A DNA stretch of 64,000 nucleotides, taken from NCBI RefSeq assembly GCF_006517815.1, contig NZ_CP041198.1, forward strand, positions 3,968,001-4,032,000, written 5' to 3'. Source of the stretch: Pseudarthrobacter sp. NIBRBAC000502770. GTDB taxonomy: Bacteria > Actinomycetota > Actinomycetes > Actinomycetales > Micrococcaceae. Within the stretch, counting starts at the first letter, position 1, and every line of letters begins with the position of its first letter. Under the pieces are notes generated by a model. The model was not told where the DNA came from. It saw only the letters and a list, made by a program, of their open reading frames with translations, and made no database searches. The translations under genes were made by a program, and so were the position numbers. Shown one piece after another: positions 1 to 9,258 of the stretch.

Positions 1-599
1 ACCTTCTTTAGGGCCTTGCCCGCTTCCAGCAGCGACGGCCAGTCGGTGGGGAGCGCAACATTGGCTTTCTCGAACAGGGACTTGCGGTACCAGAAGACGC
101 GCATGTCCAGCTGCCACGGGACCGCCACGTAGCCCTTGTCCGACTTGAAGGGGTCCAGCACGCCGGGCAGGAAGTCATCGAACTGGCCGTTGGCCTTCAG
201 CTTCTCGATCACCTTGTCCGCGTAGGCGATCTGGCCCTGCTGCTCGAACTGGAATGCCTGGAAGCCGCCGCCTGTGGACACAGCCGGGCCCGTCTTGGAG
301 GCAATCGCGGAGGAGAAGGTCTGGTAGAAGTTGTTCCACTGGATGATCTGGTAGCTCGCCTTGGCGCCATTGGCACCGGAGAAACCTTCCGCGATGCCCT
401 TGGCGGCATCGTTGTAGGCCGGTGTTGCCCAGGGCATGTCCCAGAACTTCACGGTGCCGCCGGCCCCGCCCCCGCCGCCTCCCTGCGATGCCGAGCCGCC
501 GCCGCAGGCAGCGAGCAGGGGTACGGAGGCTGCGGCAGCCGTCAGGCCCAGGAAGCCGCGCCGTGAGAAGGAGCGGCGCTGTTCGGGAGTTGCGTTCAT
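1..599 (-). CDS. ABC transporter sugar-binding lipoprotein, 3' end outside window
   Basis: Extracellular solute-binding protein of a carbohydrate ABC importer (family 1 type). About 199 N-terminal codons are visible; the rest lies beyond base 1. The start at 599 has an AAAGGA ribosome site 8 nt upstream. Residues 13-14 are a twin arginine in an SRRGFLGL context, followed by a hydrophobic stretch and the lipobox LAAC with Cys32, so Tat export followed by lipid anchoring is expected. A Gly-rich linker precedes the mature domain, which begins VKFWDMPW, typical of sugar-binding proteins. Upstream on the same strand lie two Gfo/Idh/MocA-type genes, which points to uptake and oxidation of a sugar or polyol. 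The substrate cannot be told. The family call is firm. Confidence 0.9.
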   Translation of the reverse strand, partial: MNATPEQRRSFSRRGFLGLTAAAASVPLLAACGGGSASQGGGGGGAGGTVKFWDMPWATPAYNDAAKGIAEGFSGANGAKASYQIIQWNNFYQTFSSAIASKTGPAVSTGGGFQAFQFEQQGQIAYADKVIEKLKANGQFDDFLPGVLDPFKSDKGYVAVPWQLDMRVFWYRKSLFEKANVALPTDWPSLLEAGKALKK

Positions 600-712
600 G
601 ATGTGTGTCCTTTCGGGACCGTCTTGCGCTGTGCGCCGTTGGTGCGGTCCTGCTCATCGTTGAGAGTGGAGGTGGGACTGGACTGCTGTTCGGTTGCGTA
701 TCGGTGGGCTGG

Positions 713-1534
713 TTACGTGGCAGCGAGGGTTGCGTAGAGGTCGGTCAGCCGGGCGAACCCGGGCAGGTCGGCCGGGAGGGTGCCGGCGCTGAGATGGGTC
801 TTCAGCCGCCGCCACGCCGCACGGTGGGCGGATTCGTACAGGGTTGGAAGCAAAAGTTCGCCGTGGGCCCCGGTGGCCCTGACTTCGGCGGGCCACGCGG
901 CGTCCGGTTCCGGCACCCGGACGGCCACCCCGCCGTCGGCCGTGTAGAGGTGGATGTCGACGCCGGCCGGGCGGGCGCCGGTGAGTACGCCCTGCGCGGT
1001 GAACGGTGCGCCGTTGGCCAGGCGTGCGCTGACCGTGTAGCCGCTGGCATCGCTGCGGAGGACTTCGGCGCCGTACAGCGGTCCGCTGACGGCCAGCACG
1101 GCGGCAAAGTGCCGCGCCAGGAGGCGCTGGATGTCCGTGCCCGGAGCCGCCGTCGCCACGCTGTCCATCAGGGACGCCGTGCCCAGGCCGCCGCGTACGG
1201 CATCACGGGCGTCGGGATTGCCGCTTTCGTTGATCAGCGCAGGGTTGGAGGCCCAGTGGAGATCGAGGACGACGGCGGCACCGGCGGCCCGGGCGGCGTC
1301 CGCCAGCTGCGTGGTTCCCTCCGGGACGGGATCCACCACAAGGATGCCGCGCGACCCGGACCTGATGGCCCGGACGGCCTCGGTGGTCCAGCCCGCTTCG
1401 CCGGCGATTACTGCAACGTCAGCCGCGCGGTCCTGCGCCGCGGGGCCGAAGGTTGCCGGCAGGGACGCAACCGCCGAAGCTACTGCCCCTGCTTCCCCGG
1501 CCCGGGGCGTTGCTGCCACTGTGTAGGCGCTCAT
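713..1534 (-). CDS. Degenerate Gfo/Idh/MocA-like protein
   Basis: A 273-residue protein whose start overlaps the stop of the upstream oxidoreductase by four bases (ATGA, 1531-1534), so the two are translationally coupled. I do not recognise a named family. The layout resembles a Gfo/Idh/MocA oxidoreductase that has lost its first beta-alpha unit: residues 39-46 (DVAVIAGE) resemble the late Rossmann strand, residues 64-70 (ILVVDPV) sit where the partner has CEKP, and the C-terminal half resembles the sheet domain ending in LYESAHR. There is no GxGxxG motif and no EKP lysine. It may be a non-catalytic partner subunit. The resemblance is my reading, not a search result. Confidence 0.6.
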   Translation of the reverse strand: MSAYTVAATPRAGEAGAVASAVASLPATFGPAAQDRAADVAVIAGEAGWTTEAVRAIRSGSRGILVVDPVPEGTTQLADAARAAGAAVVLDLHWASNPALINESGNPDARDAVRGGLGTASLMDSVATAAPGTDIQRLLARHFAAVLAVSGPLYGAEVLRSDASGYTVSARLANGAPFTAQGVLTGARPAGVDIHLYTADGGVAVRVPEPDAAWPAEVRATGAHGELLLPTLYESAHRAAWRRLKTHLSAGTLPADLPGFARLTDLYATLAAT

Positions 1535-2619
1535 GCGTTGGCTCCTGCCTTTTCGGCGGCCGCTTGTCCCGCGGCAACGTTCTGCACGGTGGCCTCGGAG
1601 ATGGCAAGCGCAAACGTGAGGTCATCGATCAAAGTTTGGGCGGAGGGGGCCTGGCGGGTTCCGCGGGCCAGTTCGGCAAGGCGGCGCCACTCGCCTTCGT
1701 AGCCGTTGTGGCCGTAGGGGCCGTAGCTGGTGGCCTGGCCGTCGCGGGAGAAGGTGGCCACAGCGGACCCGGCCTGGACGTAGGACGGCGTGAAGTCGAT
1801 GTGGAGCGCAGAGTCGTCGGCGATGGCCTCGAAGGTCCACTCCGGCTTCCAGGTGCTGTTCATGACTGCGCGCAGTTCAATCACGCGGGTGGGGGTCCGG
1901 AGCGAAACCGCGTAGCCGGAGGGCCGCACGTGCCGCGCCTGGAGCACCTCGATGTCGCCGAAGTCCGGGGTGAACCGGCGCACCAGGGGGAGGTCGTGGA
2001 TGGCCAGGCCCATGATCCCGCCCTGCATCAAGGCCTTGATGACCCCGATGTCCGAGTAATCGGGGTTGCCCGCGGCGGGGCGGGTGATGATTTCGGTGGC
2101 AAAGTCTTCGAAGCGGGCATTCGGCGGCAGGACGATCGAGGAGCGAAGGGTGTGGACGCGCTCCGGGAGGTCACCCCAGTTCTGTTCCGCCGCCAGCCAG
2201 CCGGGATCGAAGGTGTGCATGGCTCCCACCACGATCGGCACGCCCGTCGCGGCGCTGGCGTCCGCGATCCTGGCTGCCTCCTCGCCGTTCATGGCGAAGG
2301 GCTTCTCGCAGAGGACCGCCTTCTTGCCGGTGCGGCACGCCGCGATGACCTGGTCCGCGTGGAACTGGTGGGGGCTGCAGATGGCGACGATGTCCACGCC
2401 GGGGTCGCCCAGCAGTTCGTCCATGCCGGAGCTGGAGACCGCACCGACGCGCGCTGCCACCGAGGAGGCAACCGCAGGGTCCACGTCCATGATGTGCCGT
2501 ACTTCCAGGATGTCCTGGAGCCGGGCCAGCGCCGGAAGGTGGATGGCCTGGGTGACCGGCCCGGCGCCGAGGATGCCGACGCCCAGGGGCCGTTCTGCTG
2601 GCGCTTCGATGTGGGACAA
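1531..2619 (-). CDS. Gfo/Idh/MocA family NAD(P)-dependent oxidoreductase
   Basis: A 362-residue dehydrogenase probably acting on a sugar or polyol such as an inositol or glucoside. The nucleotide-binding motif GILGAG is at residues 15-20, the family motif CEKP at 104-107 with Lys106 as the conserved lysine, and a C-terminal sheet domain follows. Length is normal for the family. It is first of the minus-strand genes that run on to a degenerate paralogue and a sugar-binding lipoprotein. A ROK repressor diverges from it across a 196-bp gap holding a perfect 14-bp palindrome, so sugar-responsive control of both directions is likely. Substrate unknown. Confidence 0.85.
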   Translation of the reverse strand: MSHIEAPAERPLGVGILGAGPVTQAIHLPALARLQDILEVRHIMDVDPAVASSVAARVGAVSSSGMDELLGDPGVDIVAICSPHQFHADQVIAACRTGKKAVLCEKPFAMNGEEAARIADASAATGVPIVVGAMHTFDPGWLAAEQNWGDLPERVHTLRSSIVLPPNARFEDFATEIITRPAAGNPDYSDIGVIKALMQGGIMGLAIHDLPLVRRFTPDFGDIEVLQARHVRPSGYAVSLRTPTRVIELRAVMNSTWKPEWTFEAIADDSALHIDFTPSYVQAGSAVATFSRDGQATSYGPYGHNGYEGEWRRLAELARGTRQAPSAQTLIDDLTFALAISEATVQNVAAGQAAAEKAGANA

Positions 2620-2729
2620 GTTCTATTACCTCTTTGTAAGGCGGACTCTGGAGTACCGGAGGGATCAGCGCGGCGGATGGTTGCCATCGAAACCGCGAAT
2701 GTGCCCTGAATCACAACGTAGATGTACTT

Positions 2730-2743
2730 TTGACGCGCGTCAA
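2730..2743. promoter_or_regulatory. Perfect 14-bp palindrome, putative operator
   Basis: TTGACGCGCGTCAA reads the same on both strands and lies between the divergent oxidoreductase and ROK regulator genes. Outer bases extend the symmetry loosely (ACTTTTG on one side, CAAAAGT on the other). It is a good candidate for the site bound by the ROK repressor encoded next door; the link is inferred from position. Confidence 0.55.
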
Positions 2744-2780
2744 GCAAAAGTTGTTTGTTTCGCGTCATTCTTCTGCTGTG

Positions 2781-2812
2781 GTGACAGCACTAAGTAACAG
2801 TGTTATGACTTA
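2781..2812 (+). promoter_or_regulatory. Putative leaderless promoter and imperfect palindrome before the ROK gene
   Basis: GTGACA (2781-2786), a 16-bp spacer and TTATGA (2803-2808) resemble -35 and -10 elements. Initiation would fall at or next to the ATG at 2816, which has no ribosome site, so a leaderless message is plausible. An imperfect palindrome with TAAGT and ACTTA arms (2791-2812) overlaps the -10 element and could allow autoregulation. Confidence 0.35.
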
Positions 2813-2815
2813 GAC

Positions 2816-4033
2816 ATGACTTCAACGACGGGCAGGCAGGCCGGAAAAGACTCCGACGTCGGCAGCCTGTCGCGTGCCGGGGACCTGTTCCAACTGCTCC
2901 GCGACGGCAGGGCCCGCACCCGCGCCGAGCTTGCCCTGAGCACAGGGCTGGCCCGCTCCACGGTGGCCTCCCGGATCGATGCGCTTATGCTGTCCGGCCT
3001 GGTTGGCCCGGCAGGGGAAGCCCTCTCCAGCGGCGGCAGGCCGCCGTCGCGCTTTGCCTTCAACCCGTCTGCCCGCCTGGTGCTGGCCGTGGACGTGGGC
3101 GCTACGCACGTCATCGTTGCCCTGACGGATCTTGGCGGAAACATCCTGGCCGAACACCGGCTGGCGCAGCAGGTGGCCGACGGGCCGGAAGCCGTGCTGG
3201 ACCAGGTGGTGGCGCAGGGCAAGGAGCTGCTGGCGTCCACCGGACGGACCGTTTCGGAACTGGCCGGGATCGGCATCGGGCTGCCCGGGCCGGTGGAACA
3301 TGACACCGGCAAGCCCGTCAAGCCGCCCATCATGCCGGGCTGGGACGGGTTCGACGTGGTCAGCTACGTCCAGCAGTCCCTGCCCGTCCACGTTCTGGTG
3401 GACAACGACGTGAACATCATGGCGCTCGGGGAGCAGTCCGCGCACTGGCCCGAACACAGCAACTTCTTCTTCGTGAAGGTTGCCACCGGCATCGGTTCCG
3501 GCATTATCAGCAACGGCCAACTCCAGCGCGGGGCCAATGGCACGGCGGGGGACCTTGGCCACGTCCAGGTGGGACGGGGCGCGGATGTCCTCTGCGCCTG
3601 TGGAAACTATGGGTGCCTGGAGGCGCTGGCGTCCGGTCCCGCCGTCGTGCGTTCCCTGAAGGAGCAGGGACTGGACGTGGCCAGGGGCGCGGACGTGCTC
3701 CGGCTCGCCGCAGACGGCAACCTGCAGGCCATCCAGGCCCTGCGCCAGGCCGGCCGGGACATCGGCGAGGTACTGGCCACGGTGGTCAACCTGCTCAATC
3801 CGTCCGTCATCGTGGTGGGCGGCAGCGTGGGCGAAACAGGAGAGCACCTGGTGGCCGGCATCCGCGAGGTGGTGTACCGGCGCTCGCCGCCACTGGCCAC
3901 CTCCCACCTGCGCATCAATGTCTCCCGCGCCGGAAGCCAGGCCGCCGTGCTCGGGGCAAGCCAGCTGGTCACCCAGTACGTGCTCTCGCCTGCCATCATT
4001 GAAGCCACGCTGTCAGGCGCCATCGCCGGGTAG
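2816..4033 (+). CDS. ROK family transcriptional regulator
   Basis: A 405-residue repressor with an N-terminal winged helix (about residues 15-75, LLRDGRARTRAELALSTGL onward) joined to a ROK sugar-kinase-like domain. The ROK domain shows the phosphate motif VDVGATHV, the sugar loop LPGPVEHDTG and the zinc-binding CxCGxxGCLE motif (encoded near 3598-3625). Proteins of this class (NagC, XylR, Mlc) sense a sugar and repress uptake and oxidation genes. Here the natural targets are the divergent oxidoreductase genes and the sugar-binding lipoprotein. The start ATG lies only 3 nt from an imperfect palindrome and lacks a Shine-Dalgarno sequence. The stop codon lies in a 10-bp tandem repeat. Confidence 0.9.
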   Translation: MTSTTGRQAGKDSDVGSLSRAGDLFQLLRDGRARTRAELALSTGLARSTVASRIDALMLSGLVGPAGEALSSGGRPPSRFAFNPSARLVLAVDVGATHVIVALTDLGGNILAEHRLAQQVADGPEAVLDQVVAQGKELLASTGRTVSELAGIGIGLPGPVEHDTGKPVKPPIMPGWDGFDVVSYVQQSLPVHVLVDNDVNIMALGEQSAHWPEHSNFFFVKVATGIGSGIISNGQLQRGANGTAGDLGHVQVGRGADVLCACGNYGCLEALASGPAVVRSLKEQGLDVARGADVLRLAADGNLQAIQALRQAGRDIGEVLATVVNLLNPSVIVVGGSVGETGEHLVAGIREVVYRRSPPLATSHLRINVSRAGSQAAVLGASQLVTQYVLSPAIIEATLSGAIAG

Positions 4034-4050
4034 CGCCGGGTAGCGCCGGG
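4024..4050. repeat. 10-bp tandem repeat over a stop codon
   Basis: The unit CGCCGGGTAG occurs at 4024-4033 and 4034-4043, with a partial third copy after it. It contains the TAG stop of the ROK gene, so the stop is duplicated out to one further in-line TAG. This looks like replication slippage. Confidence 0.8.
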
Positions 4051-4064
4051 GCGGTGCCCGGCGC
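4043..4064. terminator. Hairpin between convergent genes
   Basis: GCGCCGGG (4043-4050) pairs with CCCGGCGC (4057-4064) across a 6-nt loop. It lies between the converging ROK and GH13 genes. There is no T-tract, as is common for actinobacterial terminators, so function is inferred from placement. Confidence 0.45.
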
Positions 4065-4078
4065 CATCCGGCGGCTTC

Positions 4079-6358
4079 TTACGCCTCCGCCTCCGGTTCG
4101 GGCGCCTCGGTCAACAGCAGGGCCGTTCCGCCGTAGGCAGGCAGCTCGAGGAAGAAGCTGTGCAGGTCGTCCACCTGCGCCACGGTCTCCCCACTGAACA
4201 GGTCCTGGACGTTGGCGCCGGACGGCAGTTCGTTGGACTGGATGCTGCCGGTGATGTCCTGGCCGGAGAAGTTCAGGGCGGTGACCTGCAGGTCCCCGTC
4301 CTTCAGCCGGTTGACCAGCACCAGCGCGGCGCGGTTGGAGACGTCGGGCACGTCCAGGAGGGTGCCGGTGGCGATCCCGTTTTCCTCGCGCACGGCGAGG
4401 ATCCGCTGCAGCCGCCGTGCGAATGAGTCCTGGTCCCGCAGCTGGTCCGGCAGTGAACCGTACAGGCTGCGGGCCCTCGGCATTCCCGCCGATGAGTTGG
4501 TAGCGTCCGGGCTGGTTCCCATGAGGTCGTGGGCGCCGCGGTTGATCCAGCGCGTGTCACCCTGTGAAGTGAGCTCGCCCACGCTGCTGCGGTCCAGTGC
4601 CAGGATGCCGGTGAGGTCCCAGCCGGACAGGGCAAAGACGCCGGGCTGCAGGGCGTTGTACATGGCCAGGAGCAGGTGCACATCCCGGATCTGCGCCTCC
4701 TGCTCCGGGGTGACGGCGGCCGGGTCCTTGATCCCCAGGGCGGCCATGATGAAGCTGACCGTGGTGCAGGCGATGCCGTTGGTGGTGAACACGGCGTTGT
4801 AGGGCGCATTCTCGCCGGTGAGCCGGTCCCGCAGGGTCTGCTGCACATTCTCGGCCAGCTGGGCGCCCGTGAGTTCCTCGCCGTTAAGCTCGAACATCTC
4901 CTCCCGGTGGCCGGCGGCGAAGTGCAGCAGCTCGTAGGTGAGTTCGTCATGGTTCTGCAAAGCGTGCACCAGTGAGGCCTGGTCCACCCCGATTTCCATT
5001 GACAGGCGGAGGGTCAGCCGCAGGAACTCGGTATCGGCGGTGACCAGCGCGTAGTGGTACGCCGGCCGGGTGATGAAGTCGTAGGAGAGGTCCGGGCCCG
5101 CCTCCGAGGTTGCCTTGATGTCATCGATGGTCAGGTTCAGCTCCTGGAAGGAGAATCCGCCCACCTTGCGGATCATGGAGCCGATGAGCTGGTTGGCGGC
5201 CTCGGACAACGGGTGGCCTTCGGACCAGCCGGGCTGCTCTTCGGCGCTCTTCTCCACGCCCAGGAAGCCGTTGGCGTCGAGGCGCAGCGCCCCCGTGCCA
5301 AGGTCCACCAGCGAGTGCAGGGCGTCGCCCACCACCAGGCGCATCCCGGCGAACGTTGGGTCAAGCCAGTTAATGGAGGGCTGGCCGGCCTTGAAGTAGT
5401 GCAGGTAGACCCAGCGGCGGGTCTTGCCGGTGGTGTCCACGATGGGCCGCGTGGCACTCCAGTTGGTTTCCTTGACGCCGGGCTCGTAGAAGATGACCCG
5501 CTGCAGCCGGCCGATGATGTAGCCGGCCTTCTGCAGCGCCTGCTCCGAGTCGGGGCTGAGGTTGACCGAGTCTGCGCCTTCCGGGACGTCCGGGAGCAGG
5601 TTCCAGTCCTCCTCGGGAATGTCCACCATGTGGTAGATCCCCGGGTAATCGCGGAAGTTCATCTCGGCCAGGCGGAAGTCCGCGCCCTTTCCGGTGTGGC
5701 CGGGGACGATGTCGTCAATGACGGTGCCGTCGTGCTCCGCGGCCACCTCGCACATGCTGCGGAACTCTTCTTCGGTGCCGAAGACGGGGTCGATCGCCAT
5801 GCTGATGCGGTCAAAGTGCCCGTCCACGCTGGGCGTGTGGGACCAGCCGCTGATGCCGCCGGCGAGCTTCACGGGCCCGGTGTGGATCCCGCGGATCCCG
5901 ATCTCGCGGAACGCCTTCCACATTTCGGGGTCGCCAAGGGCGGACAGGAATGACTGGCCGGTCCGGGTGATGAAGGACAGCGGGTAGGCGGTGAACCATA
6001 CGGAGGCGCGTTCGACGGCGGCCCGCGGGTTGGGGTGCGCGTACGAGTTCTGCCACATGCTGGCCTGGCCGGACAGCTGCCGTGCCAGCGTGTTCGCGTC
6101 ACCGAGCATGGCCTGGTTCCGCAGCCACTCCACGTATGCCGCGTTACGCCCGTCGAATTCGAAGGATGGCCGGCTGCCCACGAACTGCCGCCGGCGCGCG
6201 ATGGGACGCAGGGCCTTGGGGCGGGCCGCGAAGAACTGCTCGTCGAACGTGACCTCAAGGTCCGGTGACGGCTCCGCCGCGTCCTCTTCCACTTCCACGC
6301 TGGCCTGCGCGGAATCATCCGCTTCCGAAGTACGCTCGCTGGTGCCCGGCTCCCGCAT
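4079..6358 (-). CDS. GH13 alpha-amylase superfamily enzyme, TreS-like
   Basis: A 759-residue glycoside hydrolase or glucosyltransferase. The three GH13 catalytic acids are visible: nucleophile Asp361 in LRLDANGF, acid/base Glu406 in FSFQELNL and Asp471 in LQNHDELT. The NHDELT motif and the long barrel recall trehalose synthase (maltose glucosyltransferase), but the substrate loops differ: [11 protein letters not shown] replaces the usual first-region sequence, and there are insertions before and after NHDELT. An acidic, low-complexity N-terminus (residues 1-40) precedes the domain. The ATG at 6358 follows AGAGGAG, which rules out the longer open frame. I call it TreS-like; trehalose, maltose or another glucoside could be the true substrate. 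Confidence 0.75.
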   Translation of the reverse strand: MREPGTSERTSEADDSAQASVEVEEDAAEPSPDLEVTFDEQFFAARPKALRPIARRRQFVGSRPSFEFDGRNAAYVEWLRNQAMLGDANTLARQLSGQASMWQNSYAHPNPRAAVERASVWFTAYPLSFITRTGQSFLSALGDPEMWKAFREIGIRGIHTGPVKLAGGISGWSHTPSVDGHFDRISMAIDPVFGTEEEFRSMCEVAAEHDGTVIDDIVPGHTGKGADFRLAEMNFRDYPGIYHMVDIPEEDWNLLPDVPEGADSVNLSPDSEQALQKAGYIIGRLQRVIFYEPGVKETNWSATRPIVDTTGKTRRWVYLHYFKAGQPSINWLDPTFAGMRLVVGDALHSLVDLGTGALRLDANGFLGVEKSAEEQPGWSEGHPLSEAANQLIGSMIRKVGGFSFQELNLTIDDIKATSEAGPDLSYDFITRPAYHYALVTADTEFLRLTLRLSMEIGVDQASLVHALQNHDELTYELLHFAAGHREEMFELNGEELTGAQLAENVQQTLRDRLTGENAPYNAVFTTNGIACTTVSFIMAALGIKDPAAVTPEQEAQIRDVHLLLAMYNALQPGVFALSGWDLTGILALDRSSVGELTSQGDTRWINRGAHDLMGTSPDATNSSAGMPRARSLYGSLPDQLRDQDSFARRLQRILAVREENGIATGTLLDVPDVSNRAALVLVNRLKDGDLQVTALNFSGQDITGSIQSNELPSGANVQDLFSGETVAQVDDLHSFFLELPAYGGTALLLTEAPEPEAEA

Positions 6359-6470
6359 AAGCTCCTCTTTCCGTTGCTCGTTTCCGTGCTGGCATGGATG
6401 CTCCAAGACCCCTTGCCCAAGGTCAGGTACCCAAGCGAGCAGGGAGTATTCGGTGTTCCCTCTCCCGATG

Positions 6471-7670
6471 CTACTGCCCGGCGGAGCCGGCGGAAGGGAC
6501 AAACGTGCCGGGCTGGCGGATGCCTTGCCCGATCTGCCGGCCGATGTCGCGGCCGATCCGGGTGAGCAGGGCTGCGGACAGTAGAGGGTCCTTGGCGGAA
6601 TCCCGGCTGGTGTAGTCAGCCAGGGCGTAGACCTGCGCCAGGGACAGGTCCGCCCAGCGTTCCCGGGGGAGCAGGGAGCGGCCGGCCACGGCGATGAGGG
6701 TGCGGGTGCCGGAGCGGCGGGCCACCGCGGCGGGCAGTTTGCCGGCGAGGGTCTGCGCATCGATGCTGCCTTCGCCCGTGATGACGACGTCGCAGCCGGC
6801 CTTGCGGGCATCGAAGTCCAGCAGGTCCAGGAAGAAGTCCGCTCCGGAGACCTGGCGCGCGCCCAGGAGCAGGCAGGCGAATCCGATTCCCCCGGCGCTG
6901 CCGGCTCCGTCATGCCGTGCCAGGCTGGCCGCGGCCCCAAACCCTGCGTCCGCCATCCTGCCAACGAAGTGTTCCAGCCCGGCGTCGAGGGCCGCGACAT
7001 CCGCCGGGCCGGCGCCTTTTTGCGGCCCGAAGACGGCCGCTGCCCCGGCTGGCCCGGTCAGGGGGTTGGAGACGTCGCTGGCGACCACCAGTTCCGTCCC
7101 TGCCAGGCCTGGCAGGAGGGAACCGCGGACGGCGTGGATGCTGCCGAGTGCATGGCCGGTCCCCGGCAGTACCGTGCCGTCGGCTGCGAGGAAGGCGTAT
7201 CCCAGGGCGGACAGCATTCCCATGCCGCCGTCCGTGCTGGCGCTCCCGCCCAGAGCCAGCACGATCCGCGCGGGCGACAGGCCCAGGGCGAACCGGACTG
7301 CCTCACCGAAACCGCGGCTGGATGCATTGAGGGCATCCAGGGAGCCGTCCGCCAGGAGCGCGATCCCGCAGGTGTTGGCGACTTCCACGACGGCTGTGAC
7401 GCCGTCGAAGGCGATGGACGACTGGACCCTTTGCCCTGTGGGGCCCGTGACGGAGCAGGTGTGCCGGGCGAAGCCGGCTGAGACAGCGGCGTCCACGCTG
7501 CCGTCCCCGCCGTCGGCCAGCGGCAGCAGCTCGCATTCGATGGCCCCGGCGGCCCCGGCGGTGGACCGGAGCCCGGCCGCCAGGGCTTGTGCCACCTCGC
7601 CTGCGGTGAGGCTGCCCTTGAATTTGTCGGGTGCGATCAGGGCACGGACCGTGGTGGTGTTGACGGGCAT
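6471..7670 (-). CDS. Glycerate kinase
   Basis: A 399-residue kinase of the GarK/GlxK family, which phosphorylates D-glycerate (to 2-phosphoglycerate in characterised members). The family motif [10 protein letters not shown] lies near the N-terminus, then [11 protein letters not shown] and [15 protein letters not shown], and the C-terminal region [13 protein letters not shown], all typical. The start at 7670 is one base from the stop of the upstream symporter gene, so translation is probably coupled. With the symporter and the tartrate/D-malate dehydrogenase it would convert glycerate formed from tartrate into a glycolytic intermediate. The last residues (after about 380) are a variable tail. 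Confidence 0.88.
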   Translation of the reverse strand: MPVNTTTVRALIAPDKFKGSLTAGEVAQALAAGLRSTAGAAGAIECELLPLADGGDGSVDAAVSAGFARHTCSVTGPTGQRVQSSIAFDGVTAVVEVANTCGIALLADGSLDALNASSRGFGEAVRFALGLSPARIVLALGGSASTDGGMGMLSALGYAFLAADGTVLPGTGHALGSIHAVRGSLLPGLAGTELVVASDVSNPLTGPAGAAAVFGPQKGAGPADVAALDAGLEHFVGRMADAGFGAAASLARHDGAGSAGGIGFACLLLGARQVSGADFFLDLLDFDARKAGCDVVITGEGSIDAQTLAGKLPAAVARRSGTRTLIAVAGRSLLPRERWADLSLAQVYALADYTSRDSAKDPLLSAALLTRIGRDIGRQIGQGIRQPGTFVPSAGSAGQ

Positions 7671-7671
7671 G

Positions 7672-9120
7672 TCAGGCCGTTTCGGAGTAGGCGGGGTGGC
7701 GGGCAGGCAGGGAAGGCTCGACGCCGGTCGCGCCTTCCTGGAGGGCAGGCTCCTTGTGGGGGTGGGCGCCTGAACCGTCGGTGGCCTCGAGGTGGCCCGG
7801 CGCCGTGACGGGAAGCGGGTCCACGGCTTCGCCGGCGAAGACGCGGCGCACACGGTCGGCGTCGAGGGTGCGGTCCCACCAGGCGATGAACAGGGTGGCC
7901 ACGGCGTTGCCCGTGAAGTTGACCAGGGCCCGGCATTCGGACATGAACTTGTCAATGCCGAAGATCAGCATGATTCCGGCGGCGGGGATGGTGCCGATGG
8001 TGGCCAGGGTGGCGGTGAGGGCGATGAAGCCGCCGCCGGCGACTCCTGCCGCACCCTTGGAGGTGAGCAGCATGACCGCGAGCAGGCCCAGCTGCTGGCC
8101 AATGCTCAGGTGGGTGTTGGTGGCCTGGGCAATGTAGAGGGCGGCCAAAGACAGGTAGATGGCGGCGCCGTCCAGGTTGAAGCTGTAGCCGGTGGGGACC
8201 ACCAGGCCGACCGTTTCCTTCTTGACACCGGCATTCTCAAGCTTGCGCATCAGGCCGGGAAGGGCGGGCTCGGCGGTGGAGGTGCCGAGGATGAGCATGT
8301 ACTCCTCCTTGAGGTGCCGGATCATGCTGAAGATGTTCAGCTTCAGGAACGCCATGACCGAGCCGAGCACCACCACGACGAACAGGATGGATGTGGCGTA
8401 GAACAGGGCGATCAGGCCGCCCATGCTGGTGAGCGATGAGACGCCGTACTTGCCCACGGCAAAGGCCATGGCGCCGAAGGCTCCCAGGGGCGCGGCCTTC
8501 ATGATGAAGCCGAGGATCTTGAACATGACCCCGGTCAGTCGCTGCACCCCGTCCAGGACCGGGGCGCCCACCTTGCCCATGGCGTTCAGGGCGATCCCGA
8601 AGACCACCGCAATGAAGATGATTTGCAGGATGTCGCCAACCACGAAGGGCTGGACCACGCTGGTGGGGATGATGTTGGTGATGAACTGCCACCATTCCTG
8701 GTGCTGCCCCGCATCGATCAGCTTGGCGGCCGAGTCCGAGGTCTTGATGGCACCGGGATCGGCGTTCACGCCTTCGCCGAGCCGGAAGACGTTGATGGCC
8801 ACCAGGCCGAATGCCAGGGCGCAGATGGTGCCGACCTGGAAGTAGGTCAGCGCCTTCAGCCCGGTCATGCCCACCTTCTTCAGGTCCGCCACGCTGGCGA
8901 TGCCGCCGACGATCGTGAGGAACACGATGGGCCCGATGAGCATCTTCATCGCGTTCACGAAAGTGGTGCCGATCGGTTCCATGGCGATACCGGTTGCCGG
9001 GGCAAGCCAGCCGACCAGGATGCCGATGACGATCGCCGTCAGTACCCAAAAGTAGAGCTGGCGGTACCACCGGGTTTTTGGGGCCGCTGTTGTAGCCGCG
9101 GCGGTGCTGGTGTGGTCCAT
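7672..9120 (-). CDS. Cation:dicarboxylate symporter, DctA-type
   Basis: A 482-residue inner-membrane carrier of the dicarboxylate/amino acid:cation symporter family (DAACS). Eight or more hydrophobic segments are visible. The serine-rich re-entrant region (LGTSTAEPALPGLMRKL) and the TGYSFNLDGAAIYLSLA motif are diagnostic. GAGGTAGGAATC precedes the ATG. The C-terminal 60 residues are soluble and variable. It stands between a tartrate/D-malate dehydrogenase and a glycerate kinase, so C4-dicarboxylates such as tartrate, malate or succinate are the likely cargo. Glutamate transport by the same family cannot be ruled out from sequence. Confidence 0.9.
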   Translation of the reverse strand: MDHTSTAAATTAAPKTRWYRQLYFWVLTAIVIGILVGWLAPATGIAMEPIGTTFVNAMKMLIGPIVFLTIVGGIASVADLKKVGMTGLKALTYFQVGTICALAFGLVAINVFRLGEGVNADPGAIKTSDSAAKLIDAGQHQEWWQFITNIIPTSVVQPFVVGDILQIIFIAVVFGIALNAMGKVGAPVLDGVQRLTGVMFKILGFIMKAAPLGAFGAMAFAVGKYGVSSLTSMGGLIALFYATSILFVVVVLGSVMAFLKLNIFSMIRHLKEEYMLILGTSTAEPALPGLMRKLENAGVKKETVGLVVPTGYSFNLDGAAIYLSLAALYIAQATNTHLSIGQQLGLLAVMLLTSKGAAGVAGGGFIALTATLATIGTIPAAGIMLIFGIDKFMSECRALVNFTGNAVATLFIAWWDRTLDADRVRRVFAGEAVDPLPVTAPGHLEATDGSGAHPHKEPALQEGATGVEPSLPARHPAYSETA

Positions 9121-9173
9121 GATTCCTACCTCATTGTGGAATGTCGCTGGAGGATGTTCTGAAGAAAGTTGAT

Positions 9174-9212
9174 ACGGGGCGGCCGGCGGTACTGCTTCAC
9201 CGGCCGCCCCGT
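9174..9212 (-). terminator. Strong hairpin between dehydrogenase and symporter genes
   Basis: ACGGGGCGGCCGG (9174-9186) pairs perfectly with CCGGCCGCCCCGT (9200-9212). On the minus strand it follows the dehydrogenase stop and is trailed by a mildly T-rich run. It may partly terminate transcription or stabilise the upstream message, letting dehydrogenase and symporter be made in different amounts. Confidence 0.55.
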
Positions 9213-9258
9213 GCCTGGAATCGGCAACCGGATGGCGGCGCCGGAGGTTGCTGCGCGC

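Noticed and set aside
6359..7000. Upstream extension of the GH13 gene to 7000
   Set aside because: It covers the glycerate kinase gene in another frame; AGAGGAG before the ATG at 6358 gives the proper start.
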